From assembly GCA_937860195.1 (NCBI GenBank), contig CALMBN010000163.1:1-6349 (forward strand): DNA of 6,349 nt, written 5' to 3'. This DNA is from an uncultured Novosphingobium sp. Its GTDB lineage: Bacteria > Pseudomonadota > Alphaproteobacteria > Sphingomonadales > Sphingomonadaceae. The translations under genes were made by a program, and so were the position numbers. The notes below the pieces were generated by a model. It saw only the letters and a list, made by a program, of their open reading frames with translations. It did not search any database and had not been told where the DNA came from. Of this stretch, positions 1 through 5,550 are shown piece after piece (within the stretch, counting starts at the first letter, position 1; each line of letters starts with the position of its first letter).

Positions 1-875
1 AGCTGGCGGCCGCCGTGGTTGCTGACGATCAGCCCGTCCGCGCCGATCGCGACCGCCGCCTTGGCGTCTTCGACATCGAGGATGCCTTTCAGCAGCAGGT
101 TGCCCTTCCACACCCCGCGCAGCCATTCGATATCCTTCCACGTCACCGAAGGATCGAACTGCCCGGCCATCCACTGCATGAAATTGGCGATATTCCCTGA
201 TCCGGTTCCGGCGACATATTTGGCCACCGTGCCGAGCCCATGCGGACGCCCGCGCAGGCCGACATCGAGCACCCAGCTGGGGTGCAGGGCATAGTCGATC
301 GGCCCGGCGCGCAGCTTGCCCCAGGGACCAAGTCCGCCAGCCATCCCGTTGCGGATGTCGCGATAGCGGGTGCCGAGTACGGCGAGATCGATGGTGAAAG
401 CCAGGGTGCGGACGCCCTGCGCCCAGGCGCGATCCAGAATGTCGGTCACCACGCCGCGGTCCTTCAGCATATAGAGCTGGAACCAGAACGGCTTGTCCGA
501 AACCGCGCCGACTTCCTCAGGCGCGCAAACCCCGACGGTGGTCAGGCAGAACGGTATCCCCGCCGCATCGGCTGCGCGCTTGGCCTGCACCTCGCCGCGC
601 CGCGCGGTCATCCCGCCCATGCCGACCGGCGCAAGGATCAGCGGCAGCGCCAGCTTCTCGCCAAACAGCTCGACCGAGCAATCCAGCTTTGCGGCATCGC
701 GCAGCACCTTTTGAGTGAGCTTCACGTCCTCCCAATCAGCCGTGTTGCGGCGCAGGGTCACTTCGGCCCCGGCTCCGCCGTCGATGTAGTCGAACAGGAA
801 ACGGGGCAAGCGCCTTTCGGCCTCGCGCCGGAAATCGGAGTAGGAGGCAGGGAGGAGGTTGAGGGATTCAGTCAT
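1..875 (-). CDS. FMN-dependent alpha-hydroxy acid dehydrogenase/oxidase (LldD/MdlB-like), partial
   Basis: This flavoenzyme would oxidise an L-2-hydroxy acid to the 2-oxo acid. The 291 complete residues seen carry the family landmarks in order: FDYIDGGAG at 28-36 with active-site Tyr30, the FMN loop APVGMGGMT at 82-90, FQLY ending at Tyr135, Thr161 and Asp163 in FTIDL, Arg170 in GTRYRDIRNG, the flavin-contacting Lys263 in LLLKGI, and the catalytic base His287 in SNHGGRQ. Family members are usually about 360-400 residues, so the window edge removes the C-terminal part just after the active-site histidine. The ATG at 873-875 is fixed because an in-frame TAG lies two codons upstream; the ribosome site (GGA) is weak. 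It follows the ThDP enzyme gene on the same strand after 126 bp holding a REP-type repeat. The substrate (lactate, mandelate, glycolate or other) cannot be read from the sequence. Confidence 0.93.
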   Translation of the reverse strand, partial: MTESLNLLPASYSDFRREAERRLPRFLFDYIDGGAGAEVTLRRNTADWEDVKLTQKVLRDAAKLDCSVELFGEKLALPLILAPVGMGGMTARRGEVQAKRAADAAGIPFCLTTVGVCAPEEVGAVSDKPFWFQLYMLKDRGVVTDILDRAWAQGVRTLAFTIDLAVLGTRYRDIRNGMAGGLGPWGKLRAGPIDYALHPSWVLDVGLRGRPHGLGTVAKYVAGTGSGNIANFMQWMAGQFDPSVTWKDIEWLRGVWKGNLLLKGILDVEDAKAAVAIGADGLIVSNHGGRQ

Positions 876-897
876 AGTCTATTTCCAACTCCGTCCA

Positions 898-970
898 TCC
901 TGAGCTTGTCGAAGGATTGTCCTTTCTTTCAACGTCGCAAGAATAGGACGGTCCTTCGACAAGCTCAGGA
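898..970. repeat. REP-type inverted repeat, copy A
   Basis: Two perfect 19-base arms, TCCTGAGCTTGTCGAAGGA at 898-916 and its reverse complement at 952-970, enclose 35 bases. The stem can extend inwards past a two-base mismatch (GTCCT 919-923 with AGGAC 945-949). It fills most of the gap between the ThDP enzyme gene and the flavoenzyme gene, both on the minus strand. A hairpin there could stabilise or partly terminate the shared transcript. A second copy lies at 4985-5070. Repeats with this core are, to my knowledge, dispersed in high number in sphingomonad genomes; this copy is directly visible. Confidence 0.9.
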
Positions 971-1001
971 CAGGCGGATTTTGGATTTTGATCGTCGGCG
1001 T

Positions 1002-2549
1002 TCACAGCAGCGCCTCAATCAGACGTGGCCCTTTCGCAGCCAACGCCTCAACCAGCGCTTCGCGGAAGCCCTCGGCCGTATCGACCCGCACCGCCGGAAC
1101 GCCCATCCCCTCGGACAGCTGGCTCCAGTTGATCGCCGGGTTCTTGAGATCGAGCATGGCCAGCGCCTTGGGCCCCGGATTCTGCACACCGACCCGCATC
1201 AGCTCGATATTGAGGATCGCGTAGGAACCGTTGTTGAGGATGATCGTGGTCACATCAAGTTGCTCGCGCGCCATCGTCCACAGCGCCTGATTGGTATACA
1301 TCGCTCCGCCATCGCCGTGCAGCGCGATCACCTTGCGGTCAGGACAGGCCACAGCTGCACCCACTGCCAGCGGCAGGCCCTGGCCAATCGCACCGCCAGT
1401 CAGTTGCAGCCAATCGTGCGGCTTTGCGCCCGCGCACATCAACATCGAGGCGCCGCCCTGGGTCGCACCTTCGTCTGAAACGATGGCGTTCGCTGGCAGT
1501 AGCTCGGCCAGCACCGCGCCAAGGTTGGCGCTGTTGAGCTTGCCCGGTTCGGCCGGGAAACTGGTCGCGGCCTGCACCTGCGCAGGCTCTGCCGGGGCGC
1601 CCAGCGCGTCGGCCAGCCCGGTCAGCGCGGCCAAGGCATCTTCGCGCAGCGAGGCCAGCCGGACCAGTTCAGCCCCTTCCGGCGAGAGCCAGCTCGGTTT
1701 GCCGGGATAAGCGAAAAACGAGACCGGCGGCTCGGTCCCGCAAAACACAATTGTCTTGAACTCTGCCAGATAAGCTTCTGCTTGTTCGCCGAAATAGGGA
1801 AGCTTCTCCACCGCGACCCGACCCACGCCGCGCTGGTGGCGGGCGGCGAACGTTTCCGCGATCAGCCGCGCGCCGGTTGCAGCGGCAATTCGCCCGGCCT
1901 GCAACAATGCATCCTCGCGCAATGCCCGTCCGCCCAGGAACAGGCATTTCGGGCCCGCGCCAGCCTTGAGCGCAGCCGCTGCCGCCGTGATGGCTGCTTC
2001 GGGTGCTTTGGAGGCGGCCGGCAATGCCGGAGCCGCAACCTCCGCCGAACCTTCGCTCCACGCATGATCAGCGGGCACCACGACCGTGGCGACCTTGCCC
2101 GGATAGCTCTGCGCAACCACAAATGCCTCGGCCCCGGCCTGAGCCAGATCGCGCTCGCTTTTTGAAGTGCGGACCCAGTCCGACATCGGCTTGGCCACGC
2201 CTTCGGTATCCGACGTTAGCGGGGCGTTGAAATGCTTGTGATAGGTGGCGTGTTCGCCAACCATGTTGATGATCGGGCTGCCAGCACGCCGAGCATTGTG
2301 GAGGTTTGCAAGGCCGTTGCCAAGGCCCGGGCCCAGGTGAAGCAGGGTCACCGCTGGTTTGTCTGCCATTCGGCCATAGCCGTCTGCCGCACCCGTCACC
2401 ACGCCTTCGAACAGCCCCAGGATCGCACGCATCCCATGCTGGCGGTCTACCGCTGCGACCAGCTGCATTTCGCTGGTGCCGGGGTTGGCGAAGCAGACTT
2501 CGACCCCGCATTTATGGAGCGTTGCGATAAAGGCCTCGGCGCCGTTCAT
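1002..2549 (-). CDS. ThDP-dependent enzyme, acetolactate synthase-like / benzoylformate decarboxylase-like (IlvX-type)
   Basis: This complete 515-residue protein has the three-domain layout of ThDP enzymes acting on 2-oxo acids. The N-terminal domain has NPGTSE at 22-27, the cofactor-activating Glu48 in LFEGVVTGAADGYGRM, and His71 in LLHLGPGLGN. The C-terminal domain has the ThDP/Mg motif GDG at 412-414 followed by NN at 439-440. NPG, Glu48, His71 and the LHNARRAGSPII stretch resemble benzoylformate decarboxylase and the mycobacterial protein IlvX more than true acetohydroxyacid synthases, and no regulatory subunit gene is nearby. Automated annotation would probably call it acetolactate synthase large subunit, which I consider unproven. 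Its ATG has a strong ribosome site. It sits upstream of the flavoenzyme gene, suggesting that one enzyme makes a 2-oxo acid and this one decarboxylates or ligates it. The family call is secure; the substrate is unknown. Confidence 0.9.
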   Translation of the reverse strand: MNGAEAFIATLHKCGVEVCFANPGTSEMQLVAAVDRQHGMRAILGLFEGVVTGAADGYGRMADKPAVTLLHLGPGLGNGLANLHNARRAGSPIINMVGEHATYHKHFNAPLTSDTEGVAKPMSDWVRTSKSERDLAQAGAEAFVVAQSYPGKVATVVVPADHAWSEGSAEVAAPALPAASKAPEAAITAAAAALKAGAGPKCLFLGGRALREDALLQAGRIAAATGARLIAETFAARHQRGVGRVAVEKLPYFGEQAEAYLAEFKTIVFCGTEPPVSFFAYPGKPSWLSPEGAELVRLASLREDALAALTGLADALGAPAEPAQVQAATSFPAEPGKLNSANLGAVLAELLPANAIVSDEGATQGGASMLMCAGAKPHDWLQLTGGAIGQGLPLAVGAAVACPDRKVIALHGDGGAMYTNQALWTMAREQLDVTTIILNNGSYAILNIELMRVGVQNPGPKALAMLDLKNPAINWSQLSEGMGVPAVRVDTAEGFREALVEALAAKGPRLIEALL

Positions 2550-2662
2550 ATAAGTCCTCCCTTGTCACTTGTGGTAGCGCAGCCATGCACAGGCGCAACA
2601 GGATTGTGCCACTCGGCATGCGCGCTATGGCGGGTCTGCAGCGATGAAAGGCGAATCGGGCG
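2550..2662. promoter_or_regulatory. Divergent intergenic region, putative promoters for the ThDP enzyme and the ferredoxin reductase
   Basis: These 113 bp separate two divergently transcribed genes and must hold the signals for both unless transcription enters from further away. The only plus-strand candidate I can point to is TTGTGC at 2604-2609 and TATGGC at 2626-2631, 16 bp apart, which is a weak match to a housekeeping promoter. A small dyad TGCC-ACTC-GGCA at 2607-2618 overlaps it and could be an operator. I see no convincing minus-strand -35/-10 pair. The region is clear from its position; the individual elements are guesses. Confidence 0.4.
2555..2563 (-). promoter_or_regulatory. Strong Shine-Dalgarno site of the ThDP enzyme gene
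   Basis: Read on the minus strand this is AAGGGAGGA, ending 5 bases before the ATG at 2549. It is a near-ideal ribosome site, fixes the start codon, and is much stronger than those of the other genes in the window. Confidence 0.85.
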
Positions 2663-3886
2663 ATGAACTATGACGTGATCATTGTCGGTGCTGGCCAGGG
2701 CGGGGCCTATGCTGCGATCCAGCTGCGCCAGCAGGGTTTCGCAGGTTCCATCGCACTGATCGGACGAGAGAGTGAGCCGCCCTATGAACGCCCGCCGCTG
2801 TCCAAGGAATACATGCTGGGTGACAAGGCCTGGGAGCGATTGCTGATCCGCCCGGCCGACTTCTGGGCCGGGAAGGATATCGATCTGTTGCCTGGCAGCG
2901 AGGTGGTGCTGGTCTCGCCCGAGGCCAAGACCGTGCAACTGCAGGACGGACAGGAGTTTGCTTACGGCGACCTGATCTGGGCAACCGGTGGCGACCCGCG
3001 GCGTTTGTCTTGCCCCGGGGCCAGCTTGCCTGGTGTCCATGGCGTGCGGACCCGCGCTGATGCCGATGCAATCCTGGGCGAACTGGATAGCGTCAGCCGC
3101 GTGGTGATCGTCGGCGGGGGCTATATCGGGCTCGAAGCCGCTGCGGTTCTGCGCAAGCTGGGCAAGGAGGTGACCCTGCTCGAGATGCTCCCCCGCGTGC
3201 TGGCACGGGTCGCGGGTGAAGACTTGTCCGCTTTTTACGAGGCCGAGCACCGCGCCCACGGGGTTGATTTGCGGACGAGCATCGGAGTTGAAGCGATCGA
3301 GGGTGAGGGCCGGGTTACTGGCGTCCGGTTGGCCGATGGCAGCGTGATCGAATGCCAGATGGTGATTGTCGGGATCGGAATTGTTCCGGCTGTCGGTCCG
3401 CTGCTCACAGCTGGCGCGGCTGGCGGCAATGGGGTGGATGTCGACGAATTCTGCCGCACCAGCCTGCCAAACATCTATGCCATCGGCGATTGCGCAGCGC
3501 ATGCGAACGGCTTTGCGGATGGCGCGGTGATCCGGCTGGAATCCGTCCAGAATGCCAACGATCAGGCCAGTTGCGCTGCACGGGCGATCATAGGTGAGCC
3601 GCAAGCCTATGCCGCGACCCCGTGGTTCTGGTCAAACCAGTATGACCTCAAGCTTCAAACGGTCGGGCTGTCGGCCGGGCATGATCAGGCCGTGCTGCGC
3701 GGCGATCCGGCGGCGCGCAGTTTTTCGGTGCTCTATCTGAAGGGCGGCAAGCTGATTGCGTGTGATGCGGTGAACATGGTCAAAGACTATGTCCAGGCCC
3801 GCAAGCTGGTCGAGGAAGGCGCTTCCATTGTGCCAGACGATCTGGCCGATACCAGCAGGCCGCTGAAAGAGCTAAACCAGCTCTAG
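2663..3886 (+). CDS. NADH-dependent ferredoxin reductase (putidaredoxin/rhodocoxin reductase type)
   Basis: This cytosolic FAD enzyme would transfer electrons from NADH to a [2Fe-2S] ferredoxin feeding a P450 or other oxygenase. The 407 residues, typical for the family, show the N-terminal FAD-binding GAGQGG at 9-14, the conserved ERPPLSKEY at 42-50, the ATGG loop at 107-110, the NAD-binding GGGYIG at 151-156 with Glu174 ending the second strand (favouring NADH over NADPH), the second FAD motif [10 protein letters not shown] at 269-278 with Asp276, [11 protein letters not shown] at 291-301, and the C-terminal [15 protein letters not shown] at 321-335. An in-frame TGA at 2645-2647 lies just upstream, so the ATG at 2663 is the first possible ATG start; its ribosome site is weak. 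No ferredoxin or oxygenase gene is next to it. The stop codon TAG is built from the IS target duplication TA plus the first base of the IS. The closest named type I can suggest is the Novosphingobium ArR-like reductase. Confidence 0.93.
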   Translation: MNYDVIIVGAGQGGAYAAIQLRQQGFAGSIALIGRESEPPYERPPLSKEYMLGDKAWERLLIRPADFWAGKDIDLLPGSEVVLVSPEAKTVQLQDGQEFAYGDLIWATGGDPRRLSCPGASLPGVHGVRTRADADAILGELDSVSRVVIVGGGYIGLEAAAVLRKLGKEVTLLEMLPRVLARVAGEDLSAFYEAEHRAHGVDLRTSIGVEAIEGEGRVTGVRLADGSVIECQMVIVGIGIVPAVGPLLTAGAAGGNGVDVDEFCRTSLPNIYAIGDCAAHANGFADGAVIRLESVQNANDQASCAARAIIGEPQAYAATPWFWSNQYDLKLQTVGLSAGHDQAVLRGDPAARSFSVLYLKGGKLIACDAVNMVKDYVQARKLVEEGASIVPDDLADTSRPLKELNQL

Positions 3887-3908
3887 AGCGGGATGACATT
3901 GCATTGAC
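3886..3908. repeat. IS630 left terminal inverted repeat
   Basis: It reads GAG-CGG-GATGACATT-GC-ATTGAC. The right end, read inwards, is GAG-TTT-GATGACATT-AG-ATTGAC, giving 18 matches in 23. The first base forms the third base of the reductase stop codon. Confidence 0.88.
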
Positions 3909-3978
3909 TCGATTGGGGATTCCCAAGCGGGCTGGAATGTGATTCACGATGTCTGCTGGAGTTGGAGGCCAGCATGGC

Positions 3979-4347
3979 ATGGTTCGAGCCTATTCCATTG
4001 ACCTTCGCGAGCGGGTTCTTGCGGCGGTTTTGAACGAGGGCATGTCGGCGCGAGGAGCGGCGGCGCGGTTCGGGATTTCGGAAAGCAGCGCGATCAAGTG
4101 GATCAGGCGCCACCGCCAGACCGGTACTGTCGCACCCGCGCAGATCGGCGGCTACAAGCCTCGGCTGCTGGCTGGGGACTTGCGCGACTGGCTGCTGGAG
4201 CGGACCCGCAGCGACTTCACCTTGCGCGGGTTGGTCACCGAGCTGGCGACACGCGGGGTCAAGGTCGATTACGTGCAGGTCTGGCGCTTCGCCCATGCCG
4301 AGGGACTGAGCTTCAAAAAAAAGGCGTTCTTCCCGCCGAACAGCTGA
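3979..4347 (+). CDS. IS630 transposase OrfA (zero-frame product, DNA-binding part)
   Basis: Zero-frame translation gives 122 residues ending at the TGA at 4345-4347. It contains the N-terminal helix-turn-helix region of IS630 transposases: AYSIDLRERVL, GMSARGAAARFGISESSAIKWI, then a second basic domain ending in FKKK at the frameshift site. Alone it has no catalytic residue, so it could bind the IS ends and act as a repressor of transposition, as is known for OrfA products of other IS families. I chose the ATG at 3979 (MVRAYS) because GGAGG at 3964-3968 precedes it; the upstream in-frame ATG at 3949 would add 10 residues and lacks a clear ribosome site. Confidence 0.75.
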   Translation: MVRAYSIDLRERVLAAVLNEGMSARGAAARFGISESSAIKWIRRHRQTGTVAPAQIGGYKPRLLAGDLRDWLLERTRSDFTLRGLVTELATRGVKVDYVQVWRFAHAEGLSFKKKAFFPPNS

Positions 4348-4922
4348 GGCCGAAGGTGGCGCGGCGGCGCGAGCAGTGGAAGAAGTTCCAGGGACGGCCT
4401 GACCCCACCCGCCTGGTCTTCGTCGATGAGACCTGGGCCAAGACCAACATGGCCCCCTTGAGGGGCTGGGCACCCAAGGGCCAGCGGCTCCACGCCAAGG
4501 TGCCTTACGGGCACTGGAAGACCATGACCTTCATTGCCGCACTGCGCTGCGACCGGATCGATGCGCCGTTCGTGTTCGATCAGCCGATCAACGGCGCGAC
4601 CTTCACCCAGTGGGTCGAAGAACAGCTCTGCCCAACACTCGGGCCGGGCGACATCGTTGTCCTCGACAACCTCTCAAGCCACAAGAAGCCTGCCGTCAGG
4701 GCCGCAATCCGGGCCAAAGGCGCGCGCCTCTTGTTCCTCCCACCCTACAGCCCCGACCTCAACCCGATCGAACAGGTCTTCGCCAAGCTCAAGCACCTGC
4801 TCAGAAAGAGCGCCGAGCGAACCCAAGAGGCAACATGGCGGCGCATCGGATCCTTGCTCGATGCCTTCTCCCCGCAGGAATGCGCCAACTACCTCAGAAA
4901 CTCCGGCTACGCGTCAATCTAA
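3979..4922 (+). CDS. IS630-family transposase OrfAB, full-length product by -1 frameshift
   Basis: A -1 shift at the A-run at 4315-4322 joins the helix-turn-helix part to the catalytic part and yields about 314 residues, close to the usual size for IS630 transposases. After the shift the protein continues GVLPAEQLRPK and shows the complete catalytic triad: Asp150 in VFVDETWAK, Asp230 in VVLDNLSSHK and Glu265 in SPDLNPIEQVF. The second Asp and the Glu are separated by 34 residues (DD34E), as in the IS630/Tc1 group. The TAA stop at 4920-4922 lies inside the right inverted repeat. All catalytic residues are present, so the element should be functional if frameshifting is efficient. The alternative is an inactivating one-base indel in the A-run, but the slippery heptamer argues for programmed shifting. 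Confidence 0.88.
4317..4323 (+). promoter_or_regulatory. Programmed -1 ribosomal frameshift site (A AAA AAG)
   Basis: In the OrfA frame the codons read AAA AAG preceded by A, the canonical bacterial slippery heptamer also used in dnaX. A Shine-Dalgarno-like AGGGA at 4301-4305 ends 11 bases upstream, and a possible stem (CCGCC 4333-4337 with GGCGG 4363-4367) starts 9 bases downstream. Both positions suit stimulatory elements. The zero-frame stop follows at 4345-4347. The heptamer is certain; the stimulators are inferred. Confidence 0.82.
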
Positions 4923-4935
4923 TGTCATCAAACTC
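4913..4935. repeat. IS630 right terminal inverted repeat
   Basis: It is the inverted partner of the left end at 3886-3908 (18 of 23 identical), includes the transposase stop codon, and is followed by the duplicated TA at 4936-4937. Confidence 0.88.
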
Positions 4936-4984
4936 TAGAGCAACGAATGGGAAATATGAATCACCTTCCCCCCAAGCCCTTCGT

Positions 4985-5070
4985 TCCTGAGCTTGTCGAA
5001 GGATTGTTTTTCTTCAAGCAATTGTGCGCTGCGGCACGAAGAAAAGGACAGTGCTTCGACAAGCTCAGCA
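4985..5070. repeat. REP-type inverted repeat, copy B; possible bidirectional terminator
   Basis: The arms at 4985-5003 and 5052-5070 share the 15-base core CTGAGCTTGTCGAAG with copy A. Inside, TTTTCTTC at 5008-5015 pairs with GAAGAAAA at 5038-5045, and GTGC 5024-5027 pairs with GCAC 5034-5037, so almost the whole 86 bases can fold into one long stepped hairpin. It lies between the plus-strand reductase/IS block and the minus-strand globin gene, where a terminator for converging transcripts would be expected. Before the IS arrived it would have been about 47 bp after the reductase stop. The right arm reads GTGCT...AGCAC where copy A has GTCCT...AGGAC, a paired change. I see nothing else in the 171 bp between the IS and the globin gene. 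Confidence 0.85.
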
Positions 5071-5106
5071 CAGACGGATATTGGGTCAGATTAGACGCAC
5101 TCCGCT

Positions 5107-5550
5107 TTAGGCTCTGCCTGTCCGGGGTAAAACCCGATCCCACTCGGCCGAAGCCTTGGCGATCATTGCCTTGAGCCGTTCGGACTGCCGCTGCCACGCC
5201 GCGGCAGTCGGGGCGCTCCATTGTTCAGCCAAGACTTCGGCCAATTCCGCGACGAGCAGATCGACGAAGGCATCGTATTCCTCCAGCGGCAAATGCCCAT
5301 AGTTTTGATGCGTTGCGACCAGTTCGGCGACCAACGGCCAGACCCAGCTTTCTTCGCCGGCCAGACCGTAAAGGATCTGCAGAGTCTCGTCGGTCATCCG
5401 GATCGTCGTCGCTTCGCGCGCCAGAAAGTCTTTCCGCCGGGCGGGATAGGCTTCAAAGAACCGGTCGAACAAGCGGTGGCGAACTTCGGTGCCGCTCTCG
5501 GCCAGCGCAAGCAGGCTGGCTTCGATCAGCGCGGCATCGGTCTGGCTCAC
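5107..5550 (-). CDS. Small globin-like protein (single-domain)
   Basis: The 147-residue protein has the size and helix pattern of a single-domain globin. An amphipathic helix LFDRFFEAYP at 27-36 leads to Phe42, the likely CD1 phenylalanine; His81 in LVATHQNYG is the likely proximal heme ligand; YDAFVDLLVAEL and a later AWQRQSERLKAMI resemble the G and H helices (the Trp-containing H helix is common in bacterial globins). No signal peptide or membrane segment is seen, so it is probably cytosolic, binding heme and possibly O2 or NO. It starts with GTG at 5548-5550, whose GTGA overlaps the amn stop TGA; the weak ribosome site suggests coupled translation with amn. The fold call rests on pattern reading alone; a heme-free globin-fold protein is possible. 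Confidence 0.72.
   Translation of the reverse strand: MSQTDAALIEASLLALAESGTEVRHRLFDRFFEAYPARRKDFLAREATTIRMTDETLQILYGLAGEESWVWPLVAELVATHQNYGHLPLEEYDAFVDLLVAELAEVLAEQWSAPTAAAWQRQSERLKAMIAKASAEWDRVLPRTGRA

Larger units (their letters stand above)
3886..4935 (+). mobile_element. IS630-family insertion sequence, complete, about 1050 bp
   Basis: The element has inverted ends of 23 bp (18 identical), a DD34E transposase, and a TA dinucleotide on both sides (3884-3885 and 4936-4937), the target duplication expected of IS630. Because both IS ends begin GAG and the target is itself a palindrome, the octamer CTCTAGAG is seen at both junctions (3881-3888 and 4933-4940), so the exact ends cannot be settled by sequence alone. 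The deduced empty site is GCTC-TA-GAGC, a perfect palindrome that contains the reductase stop codon. The ends and reading frames look intact, apart from the shift described for the transposase, so the copy may be recent and active. It lies in the same orientation as the reductase gene. Confidence 0.9.

Noticed and set aside
240..1478. A 412-codon plus-strand open frame crossing two minus-strand genes and the REP repeat between them
   Set aside because: It runs antisense to two clearly recognisable enzymes, its translation is rich in Arg, His, Pro and Gln with no domain, and such long shadow frames are common in GC-rich DNA.
1002..2549. Assignment as biosynthetic acetolactate synthase (ilvB/ilvI)
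   Set aside because: No small regulatory subunit or ilvC lies nearby, the length is shorter than typical AHAS, and the active-site surroundings look more like benzoylformate decarboxylase or IlvX.
2546..3604. A 352-codon minus-strand open frame opposite the ferredoxin reductase
   Set aside because: It is antisense to a gene with full family motifs, shows no recognisable domain, and follows the codon phase of the real gene.
4098..4320. Independent start (ATG at 4098) for the second transposase frame
   Set aside because: The translation before the A-run in this frame is antisense-like and lacks family similarity, whereas similarity begins right after the slippery site, so the second frame is reached by shifting.
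3881..4940. The octamer CTCTAGAG at both junctions read as an 8-bp target duplication
   Set aside because: IS630 elements duplicate TA, and GAG/CTC are shared by IS ends and target by chance or preference; a longer duplication would make the inverted repeats start with mismatches. I keep it as a minor alternative.
4947..5174. A 75-codon plus-strand open frame after the IS
   Set aside because: Most of it is the REP repeat and the antisense 3' end of the globin gene, so it is unlikely to be a gene.
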